NCBI GenBank assembly: GCA_030604135.1
Contig: JAUVWL010000024.1
Location: forward strand, 1 to 59,866
Direction: 5' to 3'
Length of the DNA: 59,866 nt
Source: Burkholderiales bacterium
GTDB lineage: Bacteria; Pseudomonadota; Gammaproteobacteria; Burkholderiales; Burkholderiaceae_C
Shown: positions 39,001 to 46,383 of the stretch, one piece after another
Numbering within the stretch: position 1 is the first letter of the stretch
How the letters are laid out: each line of letters begins with the position of its first letter
Position numbers and translations under genes: made by a program
Notes under the pieces: generated by a model
The model's database searches: none
What the model saw: only the letters and a program-made list of their open reading frames with translations
What the model was told of the DNA's origin: nothing

Positions 39001-39586
39001 GGATGGAATCGATCTCGTCGTCGAACAGATCCACCCGGTAGGGCACCTGGGAGCCCATGGGAAACAGGTCGATCAGGCCACCACGCACGGCGTACTCGCC
39101 CGGGCTGACCACCTGGCTCACGTGCTGGTAGCCCGCCAAGGTCAGCTGGGACTTGAGTTGGGCTTCGTCCAGGCGCTGTCGCACCTTGAACTGGAAGGTA
39201 TAGGCCGCCAGAAATGCGGGTGGGGCCAGCCGATAGAGCGCCGTGGTGGCCGGCACCAGCACCACATCGGCCTCGCGCGTGCCGCCATGGCCATAGATGC
39301 GCCACAGGGTGGCCAGCCTTTCGCTGATCAGGTCCTGGTGGGGTGAAAACGCGTCGTAGGGCAGGGTTTCCCAGTCGGGGAACAGCGCACAGCGCAGGTC
39401 CGGGGCGAAGAACGCCATTTCGTCGATCAGGCGCTGGGCGTCGGTAGCGTCCGCCGTGACGATGGCCACGGGTCGGCCTTCGGACTTTTCCCGCAAGCCA
39501 AGGCGAGCGAGCATAAGGGCGTCGGCCGTGGCCGGGGGTCGGGGCAGCGAAAAGCGCTTGCCGGCATGCAATTTGGGGAGGTCCAT
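36095..39586 (-). CDS. mfd: Transcription-repair coupling factor Mfd
   Basis: A 1163-residue translocase that dislodges stalled RNA polymerase and recruits UvrA. The UvrB-like N-terminal domain is visible (YDAFSPHQDLISERLATLW). The RNAP-interacting domain begins about GDPVVHAQHGIGRYRGL (about residue 505). The RecG-like motor has Walker A GDVGFGKTEVALR (about residue 640), DEEH box II and TATPIPRTL. The TRCF C-terminal domain follows, with A-Q-T-L-V-D-V-H-R-L. Length is normal. Confidence 0.97.
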   Translation of the reverse strand: MDLPKLHAGKRFSLPRPPATADALMLARLGLREKSEGRPVAIVTADATDAQRLIDEMAFFAPDLRCALFPDWETLPYDAFSPHQDLISERLATLWRIYGHGGTREADVVLVPATTALYRLAPPAFLAAYTFQFKVRQRLDEAQLKSQLTLAGYQHVSQVVSPGEYAVRGGLIDLFPMGSQVPYRVDLFDDEIDSIRTFDPDSQRSLYPVPEVRLLPGREFPMDDAARARFRSRWRELLEGDPTKSRIYKDMGNGVATAGIEYYLPLFFEETATVFDYLGEQATVVLHGDLEPAFQRFWQDTRDRYRLVQGDPERPALAPEHLFLSAEQFHTEARTHAQLAIRPGVDDVHDNAFAQKLPDLTVVRGAEDPLARLQTHLRQNPHRLLLLAESDGRRESLLDFLRASGLNPPVFDTLNEFLDSDEKVGMATAALTSGFAWIEASVDLVTETELFAAGPTTRRRKKQEQVSDVDALIKDLSELNVGDPVVHAQHGIGRYRGLVNLDMGEKSPDGSALLQEFLHLEYADKAVLYVPVSQLQLIGRYTGVSADEAPLHKLGSGQWEKAKRKAAEQVRDAAAELLNIYARRAARQGHAFRFSAQDYEQFANDFGFEETADQKAAIHAVIQDMISPQPMDRLVCGDVGFGKTEVALRAAFVAVTGGKQVAFLAPTTLLAEQHFQTLSDRFAKWPVKVAEMSRFRSQKEITAAMKGISDGSIDIVVGTHKLLSEKTQFKNLGLLIIDEEHRFGVRHKEAMKQLRAEVDVLTLTATPIPRTLGMALEGLRDLSVIATAPQRRLAIKTFVRNEGNGVIREAVLRELKRGGQVYFLHNEVETMENRRQALEKLLPEARIGMAHGQMPERELERVMRDFVAQRFNLLLCSTIIETGIDVPTANTIVMARADKFGLAQLHQLRGRVGRSHHQAYAYLLVPEIEGLTKQAAQRLDAIQQMEELGSGFYLAMHDLEIRGAGEVLGENQSGNMLEVGFQLYNEMLSEAVKALKAGREPDLLSPLSVTTDINLHSPALLPNDYCGDVHLRLSFYKKLATAKTTDQVDSLLEEIVDRFGKLPPQAQTLVDVHRLRVISQPYGVVKVDAAPGVINITFRPNPPVEPMRIIELIQKNRHIKLAGNEKLRIERALPEVKDRVQMVRDVLRALGQPLKQDATLVSA

Positions 39587-39714
39587 GCAGGAAGTCGTCA
39601 GCGGTCGGTATGTCGTGGGTGTTCACGTTGCGTGGCGAACAGGGCAACGGAAAACAGCAATACCCCCCGGCCAGAGGCAGGGGGGGTGTGCGGCGATTTT
39701 AGAATGTCATCCCC

Positions 39715-40449
39715 ATGACCCATCCGTCCCCAGGCGAAAGCCCCGCTTCAGCATCAACTGGCCACGCTCGCTGTCATGCCCTGTTGCCGTGCGCGGGCAC
39801 GGGCAGTCGCGCCGGGGCTCCCTTGCCCAAGCAGTACCAGATGGTGGCGGGTCAACCCATGGTGATGCACACCTTGGCGGCATTTATAGCCGAGCCCCGT
39901 GTGGCCAGCATCCGGGTGGTCGTGGCACCCGATGACGGTTTTTTGCACCTGGATGATCCGCGTGTCGTGCTGGCACGATGCGGCGGATCATCGCGCGCCG
40001 AGAGCGTGTTCAACGGCTTGCAGTCCATGCTGCGGGACGGTGTACCTGCGGATGACTGGGTGCTGGTGCACGACGCGGCGCGGTGTCTGGTCACCCCGAC
40101 GGACATCGGGCGTCTCATAGACGCCTGCGAAGGTGATGCTGTGGGCGGCCTGCTGGCTTTGCCCCTGGCCGATACCCTCAAACAGGCCCGGGTTGACCGC
40201 TCTGTCGCAACCCTCGAGCGTGTCGACAAATGGCTGGCGCAGACGCCTCAGATGTTTCGACTGGGGCCGCTGCTGTCGGCGCTGGAAGCTGCACGCAGCG
40301 ATGGTTTCAGCGGCATCACAGACGAAGCCAGTGCCATCGAACGAAGCGGTCAAAGCCCCAGGCTGGTCGTTGGTCCGGCGCGCAATTTCAAGGTGACCTA
40401 CCCCGAGGATTTTTCCCTGGCGGAGGCCTTGCTCGGAGGCCGACACTAA
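39715..40449 (+). CDS. ispD: 2-C-methyl-D-erythritol 4-phosphate cytidylyltransferase
   Basis: A 244-residue nucleotidyltransferase of the MEP isoprenoid pathway. The CTP-binding loop is [19 protein letters not shown] (about residues 23-41). [14 protein letters not shown] carries the metal-binding Asp/Arg set, and [11 protein letters not shown] and [11 protein letters not shown] match IspD. The N-terminus has about 20 extra residues before the nucleotide loop; ATG 39715 is the first in-frame Met. It is 40 bases before ispF. Confidence 0.95.
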   Translation: MTHPSPGESPASASTGHARCHALLPCAGTGSRAGAPLPKQYQMVAGQPMVMHTLAAFIAEPRVASIRVVVAPDDGFLHLDDPRVVLARCGGSSRAESVFNGLQSMLRDGVPADDWVLVHDAARCLVTPTDIGRLIDACEGDAVGGLLALPLADTLKQARVDRSVATLERVDKWLAQTPQMFRLGPLLSALEAARSDGFSGITDEASAIERSGQSPRLVVGPARNFKVTYPEDFSLAEALLGGRH

Positions 40450-40489
40450 ACCATACTGTCGGCATGCCGGCACCGAGGAAGACCGCAAC

Positions 40490-40981
40490 ATGAGCTCACA
40501 TCCAAACATGCGCATCGGCGAGGGGTGGGACGTCCATGCCCTGGTTCCCGGGCGACCGTTGATCATTGGTGGTGTCCAGATCCCTCATCACTACGGCCTT
40601 CTCGGACACTCGGATGCCGATGTGCTGCTCCATGCCATCACCGATGCCCTGCTCGGTGGCGCCGCACTTGGCGATATCGGTCGCCATTTTCCCGACACCG
40701 ATGACCGGTTCTGGGGTGCCGACTCGATGCAGCTTCTATCCGAAGCGATGCGGCGCGTGCGTGAAGCGGGCTACGAACTCGCCAATATCGACAGCACCGT
40801 GATCGTTCAAGCTCCTCGGCTGGCACCGCATGTGCCCGCGATGGTGGAGTCGGTAGCGGCGGCCCTTGGCGTGGCCGCGTCACAGGTCAATATCAAGGCC
40901 AAGACCGCCGAGAAACTGGGGCCGGTCGGCCAAGGCCTGTCCATCGAGGCAAGGGCTGTGGCACTGCTCTGGCGCCGTTGA
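40490..40981 (+). CDS. ispF: 2-C-methyl-D-erythritol 2,4-cyclodiphosphate synthase
   Basis: A 163-residue IspF, the next but one step after IspD. The metal ligands are in GEGWDVHAL (D-x-H, about residue 14). The substrate loops are [18 protein letters not shown] and [21 protein letters not shown] is the C-terminal signature. ATG 40508 is an alternative start. Convergent with the sensor-kinase gene. Confidence 0.97.
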   Translation: MSSHPNMRIGEGWDVHALVPGRPLIIGGVQIPHHYGLLGHSDADVLLHAITDALLGGAALGDIGRHFPDTDDRFWGADSMQLLSEAMRRVREAGYELANIDSTVIVQAPRLAPHVPAMVESVAAALGVAASQVNIKAKTAEKLGPVGQGLSIEARAVALLWRR

Positions 40982-41005
40982 CGCCGGATCGGTTCTTTGG
41001 GCGCC

Positions 41006-42454
41006 TCAGACCGATGGCGGTCCGCTGGACTGATCCTTGTTCTTGCTTTTCTCGGGCATTGCGCGAACCAGTTTGATGTGGGCGGCCAGACCGCCCGTGC
41101 TGCTGTTGGCCAGCACGAAGCGCCCCCCCATCCGGTTGATCGCTCGCTCCACAATGGCCAGGCCAAGCCCCGTGCCCGTGGCAGATGTTCGGGAGGCATT
41201 TCCCCTGAAAAAGGGTTGCGTGAGTTGCTCCAGCATGTCCGGACTCACCCCTGCCCCATGGTCCCGCAACTTGACCAGCACCACATCATCTTTGGCTTTG
41301 GCCGCGATTTCGACAGTCGCTATGAAGGTGTCCGGGTCTTTGCCGTAACGTTGAGCGTTCTCGAGCAGGTTGGCAAACACCCTTTGCAGCTCCACCTCGT
41401 CACCCATGACCACCGTGTCGGGTGGGATGTTGATGCTGATCTGCATGGAAGGGTCGTTGCCCATGGCAAAGACCGCCGACTCGACCACCTGATTGAGTGA
41501 AACCCTTTGAGGCTCGTTGTGCTCGGGGCGGGCATAGTCGAGGAACTTGTCGATGATGGCATTGACCTGTTCGATGTCGGCGGCCATGTGTTCCCGCGCC
41601 TGCGGGTCATCCACGCTCATTTCGGTTTCCAGCCGCAATCGGGCCAGAGGGGTGCGCAGGTCATGGGAAATGCCGGCCAGCATCAGAGCGCGATCCTGCT
41701 CGATTTTGGACAGGCGTTGCGCCATGCGGTTGAAGCCGATGTTGACTTCCCGGATTTCGCTGGTGGCGACGGCCTCGCTGAGTTGACTTGCCAGAAAATC
41801 GCCTTCACGCAAGCGGCTCGCCGCAAAGGAAAGCTTCTTCAGGGGTCGATTGATCAGACCTGCAATCACGGCGGCACCGGCCAGGGACAGAACAGCGGCA
41901 ATGGCCAGCCAGATAAGCCAGGTGGTGCCGGCCACGAGTCCGATGCGCGATGGATCGGTCAGCAGCCAGTAGGGGTCTTCCTCAATGGTGAACCCGATCC
42001 AGAGCCCCTGCGCACCATTGACCTCCCGGGCCACCAGGGTGTCCTGACCCAGACGGACCTTCAGCAGGTCGGCCACTCTGCGGCTGAGCGAGTCGGTTTC
42101 GTAGGATCGAAACGTGTCGGTGGGCTCCCTGGGAGCGATGCGCAAGCCTTCCTCATCGGCCAGGGTCTTGACCAGAGAGACCCTGGCAATCGAGTCTGAA
42201 TGCACCAGCGCGGCCCGGCTGAGGTTGACCAGGGATGCCAGCTGTTGCGCACTTTGAAGTGCCCGGGGCTCAAATTCGAGCGCACGAAACGTCTGCAACC
42301 ACGCGACAATGCAACCGAGCAGCAGCAGCGCCAACAGAAAGAAGGTCCGCCAGAACAGGCTCAGCTCCCGCGGCCGACGTCGCTCCAACGAGGCGGGAGC
42401 CGTCTCCAGGGCCTGGGGCTGTGTCTCGAACGGAACCCGAGACTCGTCGTTCAT
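41006..42454 (-). CDS. EnvZ-type sensor histidine kinase
   Basis: A 482-residue membrane kinase with two TM helices (about residues 34-56 and 175-198) around a periplasmic sensor domain. The HAMP segment (LINRPLKKLSFAASRLREGD) follows. The phospho-acceptor is GISHDLRTPLARL (about residue 264). The HATPase motifs are NLLENAQRYG, LRDHGAGVS and TGTGLGLAIVERAI. Its ATG shares one base with the stop of the upstream regulator gene. EnvZ-like by overall layout; the osmotic role is inferred. Confidence 0.9.
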   Translation of the reverse strand: MNDESRVPFETQPQALETAPASLERRRPRELSLFWRTFFLLALLLLGCIVAWLQTFRALEFEPRALQSAQQLASLVNLSRAALVHSDSIARVSLVKTLADEEGLRIAPREPTDTFRSYETDSLSRRVADLLKVRLGQDTLVAREVNGAQGLWIGFTIEEDPYWLLTDPSRIGLVAGTTWLIWLAIAAVLSLAGAAVIAGLINRPLKKLSFAASRLREGDFLASQLSEAVATSEIREVNIGFNRMAQRLSKIEQDRALMLAGISHDLRTPLARLRLETEMSVDDPQAREHMAADIEQVNAIIDKFLDYARPEHNEPQRVSLNQVVESAVFAMGNDPSMQISINIPPDTVVMGDEVELQRVFANLLENAQRYGKDPDTFIATVEIAAKAKDDVVLVKLRDHGAGVSPDMLEQLTQPFFRGNASRTSATGTGLGLAIVERAINRMGGRFVLANSSTGGLAAHIKLVRAMPEKSKNKDQSSGPPSV

Positions 42455-43185
42455 CAGGCGCTGCCGTCAGGCACAAAAACGTAGCCCACGCCCCACACGG
42501 TCTGCAGGTAGCGGGGCGAAGAAGCGTCCTCTTCGATCAGCTTGCGCAGTCGGGAGACCTGCACGTCGAGACTGCGATCGAACGGCTCGAACTCGCGGCC
42601 ACGTGCCAACTGTGCCAGCTTTTCACGGGAAAGTGGTTGCCTTGGGTGGCGCACCAGTGCCTTGAGCATGGCGAATTCGCCAGTTGTCAGCGGCAGGTCC
42701 TGACCTTCCTTGCGCAGCGTACGCAGGCTCAGGTCGAATTCGAAGGGGCCGAACCTGACAACCTCTGCTTCCTGGGACGGAGCACCCGGTACTTCGGCTG
42801 GTGGTCGTCTGCGCAGCACAGCGTGAATACGGGCCAGCAACTCACGGGGGTTGAAGGGCTTGCCGAGGTAGTCGTCGGCACCGACCTCCAGGCCGACAAT
42901 GCGATCCACATCCTCGCTCTTGGCGGTGAGCATGATGATGGGTGTGCGGTCACCGTTGGCCCGCAAGCGACGGCATATAGATAGACCATCCTCACCTGGC
43001 ATCATCAGGTCGAGCACGATCAGATCGACCGCGTCACGCTGCAGCACGCGGTTCAGCGCCTTGCCATCTTCCGCCAGCATCACCTCGAAGCCCTCTTGCA
43101 TCAGGTAGCGTCGAAGCAGGTCGCGTATGCGCACGTCGTCATCGACAACCAGGATCTTGTTCGGGCGGGCGGTGGTTTGTGGCAT
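42454..43185 (-). CDS. ompR: OmpR-type response regulator
   Basis: A 243-residue response regulator very close in pattern to OmpR. The receiver acidic pair is VVDDDVRIRD, the phospho-Asp is in LIVLDLMMPGEDGLSICRRLR (about residue 61), and Lys lies in LGKPFNPRELLARI. The winged helix ends VWGVGYVFVPDG. The gene precedes the EnvZ-type kinase and is divergent from an exported-protein pair. Confidence 0.88.
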   Translation of the reverse strand: MPQTTARPNKILVVDDDVRIRDLLRRYLMQEGFEVMLAEDGKALNRVLQRDAVDLIVLDLMMPGEDGLSICRRLRANGDRTPIIMLTAKSEDVDRIVGLEVGADDYLGKPFNPRELLARIHAVLRRRPPAEVPGAPSQEAEVVRFGPFEFDLSLRTLRKEGQDLPLTTGEFAMLKALVRHPRQPLSREKLAQLARGREFEPFDRSLDVQVSRLRKLIEEDASSPRYLQTVWGVGYVFVPDGSA

Positions 43186-43203
43186 GTCTGCAACTTCCGA
43201 AAA

Positions 43204-43277
43204 TGTAACAACCGCGATTGTGTCAGTCGCAAGTGCTTGTCCGCCAGGGATTTTCGATTTCCTGACAAGGTGTTACA
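43204..43277. promoter_or_regulatory. Inverted TGTAACA / TGTTACA pair in the ompR-divergent spacer
   Basis: TGTAACA at 43204-43210 and TGTTACA at 43271-43277 are exact reverse complements flanking the centre of the divergent spacer. The right copy continues GAT-GTTGCC, a half-site repeat. OmpR-family proteins bind such GTTACA-like direct or inverted half-sites, so the pair may be autoregulatory sites for the adjacent regulator. Confidence 0.4.
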
Positions 43278-43353
43278 GATGTTGCCTGCGCCAAAGCAGC
43301 CTTCACCGGACCTTCATCCCACAATTCGTGCTCCCGGCCTATCCTTGTGCATC

Positions 43354-43659
43354 ATGAAGTTGCTAACGCGCACGATTCTGGGCAGCGTCCTGACGCTGGC
43401 CTCATTGCAGACCGCCTGGTCACAGGAAGGGCTTACAGTGCCCCTCGAAACGAAGGCTGCCATCGTGGTGCTTTCTTCGCCGGCTGAGGCGCCGGCAGCT
43501 CAAACGCCCCCCAGGCTACGGGACAGCCTGCAGTCTTTCGAGCACCTGGGAGGCGACGATGCCCACAGCTACCCTTATCGGCTGTCGGTCGATGAGCGTC
43601 GTCGACTGCGCGAGCAGTTGCGCGGGCAGGCAGCCTTGTCCAAGGGGACCGAGCCTTGA
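43354..43659 (+). CDS. Small exported protein, function unknown
   Basis: A 101-residue protein with a clear Sec signal (MKLLTRTILGSVLTLASL to AWSQ, about 23 residues). The mature part is short, with no Cys. It ends in YRLSVDERRRLREQLRGQA, a charged helix pattern I have seen in Burkholderiales exported proteins but cannot name. The ATG at 43354 is chosen for the signal peptide. It precedes the SIMPL gene by 62 bases in the same direction. Confidence 0.7.
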   Translation: MKLLTRTILGSVLTLASLQTAWSQEGLTVPLETKAAIVVLSSPAEAPAAQTPPRLRDSLQSFEHLGGDDAHSYPYRLSVDERRRLREQLRGQAALSKGTEP

Positions 43660-43721
43660 CATCCGCTGATCGGTGCTCGCCGTCTCTGTCCGTTCTTCTT
43701 CGCCACCAGGGTGCTTCGCTC

Positions 43722-44459
43722 ATGCGCTTCACGTCTCGCCGCGTCTGGATGATGTTCGCCTCCTTGGGTCTGGGTGCCTGGGTCTTGGCGCACTCAACAC
43801 CAGTTCTCGCGCAAACCCAGGTCACAGCACCACCTTCCCGTGTGGTGCACATCTCAGCCAGCAGCTTCACCGAGGTTCCCCAGGACTGGCTGCGCCTGAC
43901 GTTGACCACCACGCGTGAGGCGCCAGACGCGGGCAGCGTGCAAAATGAGTTGAAGGTGGCTTTGGAGTCGGCCTTGCGCATCGCTCGAGCGGCCGAGCAG
44001 GGCGATGCATTGCAGGTGAGAACCGGTCAGTTCGGACTGTACCCGCGCTATACAACACAAGGGCGCATCCAGGGTTGGCGGGGCAGTACCGAGCTGGTGC
44101 TGGAGGGGCGCGACTTCGAGCTCATCACGAGGGTGGCTGGTCGTATCCAGTCGCTGACCATAGGCCAGGTCGGGTTCAGCCTGTCTCGGCAGGCGCAGCA
44201 GCAACTGGAAGCCGAGGTGCAGGCTCAGGCCATCGAGCGCTTTCGCGCACGTGCGGCCGAGGTGACTCGCGCCTTCGGCTACCAGGATTTCGAATTGCGT
44301 GAGGTCAGCGTCAGTTCGGCCGACGAAGGCATGCCCATGATGCGTGCTCCCGTGATGGCCATGGAGGCGCGCGCCGCTTCCTCCGACGCGCCTGTGCCTG
44401 TTCAGCCTGGGAAAGCCACCGTCAACATCACGGTTTCGGGCTCGATCCAGTTGCGCTGA
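43722..44459 (+). CDS. SIMPL domain-containing (DUF541) periplasmic protein
   Basis: A 245-residue protein with a Sec signal (MRFTSRRVWMMFASLGLGAWVLA to VLAQ). The SIMPL/DUF541 body shows VVHISASSFTEVPQDWLRLTLTTTREA, then GWRGSTELVLEGRDFE, and AQAIERFRARAAEVTRAFGY. Relatives are linked to oxidative stress and outer-membrane integrity, with no enzyme activity established. ATG 43722 (just before the signal peptide) is preferred to an in-frame TTG at 43656. Confidence 0.85.
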   Translation: MRFTSRRVWMMFASLGLGAWVLAHSTPVLAQTQVTAPPSRVVHISASSFTEVPQDWLRLTLTTTREAPDAGSVQNELKVALESALRIARAAEQGDALQVRTGQFGLYPRYTTQGRIQGWRGSTELVLEGRDFELITRVAGRIQSLTIGQVGFSLSRQAQQQLEAEVQAQAIERFRARAAEVTRAFGYQDFELREVSVSSADEGMPMMRAPVMAMEARAASSDAPVPVQPGKATVNITVSGSIQLR

Positions 44460-44481
44460 GCGCCGCCGACTGGCCGCGCTC

Positions 44482-45252
44482 TCACTGCGCCACCCAGCCC
44501 CCGTCCATGTTCCAGGCCACGCCGCGCACGTTGTTTCCGGCCGGAGAGCAGAAGAACACGGCCAGTTCCCCCAGCTCATCGGGGGTTGTGAACTGCATGG
44601 AGGGTTCCTTCTCGCCCAGAAGCACCTTCTTGGCCTCTTCGTTCGACACGCCCAACGCTGCCGCCTTGGCGTCGACCTGCTTTTGTACCAGTGGGGTCAG
44701 CACCCAACCCGGACAGATGGCGTTGCAGGTCACCCCGGTGGGGGCGGTCTCCAATGCGGTCACTTTGGTCAACCCGACGATGCCATGTTTGGCCGCCACG
44801 TAGGCCGATTTTTCCGCCGACGCGACCAGACCGTGGACCGAGGCCACATTGATGATGCGTCCCCAGTTGGCGGCCCGCATCGCCGGCAAGGCCAGGCGCG
44901 TGGTGTGAAACGCGCTGGTCAGGTTGATGGCAATGATGGCGTCCCACCGGTCCACCGGAAAGTCCTCGACCCGTGCCACGTGCTGGATGCCGGCGTTGTT
45001 CACCAGAATATCGGTCTGTCCGAATCGATCGGCCACGAAACGCATCATGTCCTCGATCTCGGCCGGCTTGCTCATGTCCGCGCCGTGATAATCCACCTTC
45101 ACACCCAGCGAGGCGATTTCAGCCTTGGGTCCCTCGACGTCACCGAAGCCATTGAGCACGATGTTGGCGCCCTGACGCGCCAGCGCCTTGGCTATGCCCA
45201 GTCCGATGCCGCTTGTGGATCCGGTGACAAGGGCGGTCTTGTTCGCAAGCAT
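44482..45252 (-). CDS. 3-hydroxybutyrate dehydrogenase
   Basis: A 256-residue short-chain dehydrogenase that oxidises D-3-hydroxybutyrate to acetoacetate during polyhydroxybutyrate use. The NAD loop is VTGSTSGIGLGIA (about residue 9), then NNAGIQHVARVEDFP. The catalytic residues are Ser in VASVHGLVAS and Y-x-x-x-K in AYVAAKHG. The Q-H-V-A segment and C-terminal MDGGWVAQ match HBDH. GGAG lies 6 bases before ATG 45252. PhaR is encoded 4 kb away. Confidence 0.92.
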   Translation of the reverse strand: MLANKTALVTGSTSGIGLGIAKALARQGANIVLNGFGDVEGPKAEIASLGVKVDYHGADMSKPAEIEDMMRFVADRFGQTDILVNNAGIQHVARVEDFPVDRWDAIIAINLTSAFHTTRLALPAMRAANWGRIINVASVHGLVASAEKSAYVAAKHGIVGLTKVTALETAPTGVTCNAICPGWVLTPLVQKQVDAKAAALGVSNEEAKKVLLGEKEPSMQFTTPDELGELAVFFCSPAGNNVRGVAWNMDGGWVAQ

Positions 45253-45390
45253 GGGTGACTCCAGTTCAATTACGATAGGTTGAAAAATGTGGGCACTTCG
45301 TCGAAGACGCCCCGCCTGTGACGAGCAGCGTAGCGCGTTGGCAGGCGTTGCCCGGTGATTATCGTGGACAGTTTCAGGGACCCTATCGTC

Positions 45391-46329
45391 ATGCAGGAAC
45401 CCGTACTTCATTTTCTGGACATTGCGGAAGGCCATGACCAGCCCCTCGGTCGGCGCCTGGCCTATTGGGATTGGGCGTGTCAGAGCCCGGATGCCCGGTC
45501 CGTCGTGGTGTGTGTGCATGGCTTGTCACGCCAGGGTCGGGATTTTGACGTGCTGGCCAGGGCTCTGGCCAAGGACCACAGGGTGGTGGCGGTTGACGTG
45601 GCCGGCCGGGGCCAGAGCGATCCGCTGACCGATCCCATGGCTTATCAGGTGCCCACCTACGCGGCGGATCTTGGACGCCTTCTGAACCTGCTGCGTGCTC
45701 AGCGAGAGGGGCTGGCCATTGACTGGGTGGGCACCAGCATGGGTGGCCTGATTGGCATGGTCGTGGCCAGCCAGCCCGACTGCGGGCTGCGCCGCCTTGT
45801 TCTGAACGACGTCGGCCCTGTCATTCGCCGGGAGGCTTTGCAGCGAATCGGAGGCTACCTGGGTCTGGACCCCTTCTTTGGCTCCGAGCAGGAGGCTGTC
45901 GACTATCTGTCCTCCATCTCACGTGGATTCGGTCCACACACCGAGCAGCAATGGCTGGCGTTGTCGCGCCCCATGCTGCGCCAGCGCGATGGCGGCTGGC
46001 GCCTTCATTACGATCCAGCGATTGCGGTTCCATTGCGCGCCATGCTGGCGGTGTCGGACCCGGAGCAGGTGGCCGCCATGCTGAATGCGGGGGAGCAGGC
46101 GCTCTGGGCGGCCTATGACGCCATCGACATACCCACCTTGTTGTTGAGGGGGGCAGATTCCGACTTGCTGGCCCACGACACGGCGATCGAAATGGGCCGT
46201 CGGGGTCCCCGCGCGCGCTGTGTCGAGTTTGAAGGCGTCGGCCATGCACCGACCCTGATCAGCGACGATCAGGTGGCAGTGGTGCGAGACTTTCTCGCGT
46301 CCGATGACCCGCTTCGCTCCAAGGCTTGA
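45391..46329 (+). CDS. Alpha/beta fold hydrolase (serine nucleophile)
   Basis: A 312-residue hydrolase. The oxyanion region is VCVHGLSRQGRDFD, and the nucleophile Ser is in GTSMGGLIGM (about residue 113). The Asp/His follow in LLRGADSDLL and EGVGHAP. No signal peptide. ATG 45391 (MQEPVLHF) is chosen over GTG 45355. Ends 54 bases before relA. Substrate unknown; an ester, thioester or lactone is possible. Confidence 0.82.
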   Translation: MQEPVLHFLDIAEGHDQPLGRRLAYWDWACQSPDARSVVVCVHGLSRQGRDFDVLARALAKDHRVVAVDVAGRGQSDPLTDPMAYQVPTYAADLGRLLNLLRAQREGLAIDWVGTSMGGLIGMVVASQPDCGLRRLVLNDVGPVIRREALQRIGGYLGLDPFFGSEQEAVDYLSSISRGFGPHTEQQWLALSRPMLRQRDGGWRLHYDPAIAVPLRAMLAVSDPEQVAAMLNAGEQALWAAYDAIDIPTLLLRGADSDLLAHDTAIEMGRRGPRARCVEFEGVGHAPTLISDDQVAVVRDFLASDDPLRSKA

Positions 46330-46383
46330 ACATGAAAACAGCACAGAGTTTGTTCCTGTGAACGCCACCCGGAGGATGTCTCA

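Noticed and set aside
36233..39346. A long rightward open frame antisense to mfd
   Set aside because: It lies wholly on the opposite strand of mfd, has a low-complexity His/Gln/Val-rich translation, and no family motif. It is a GC-rich codon shadow.
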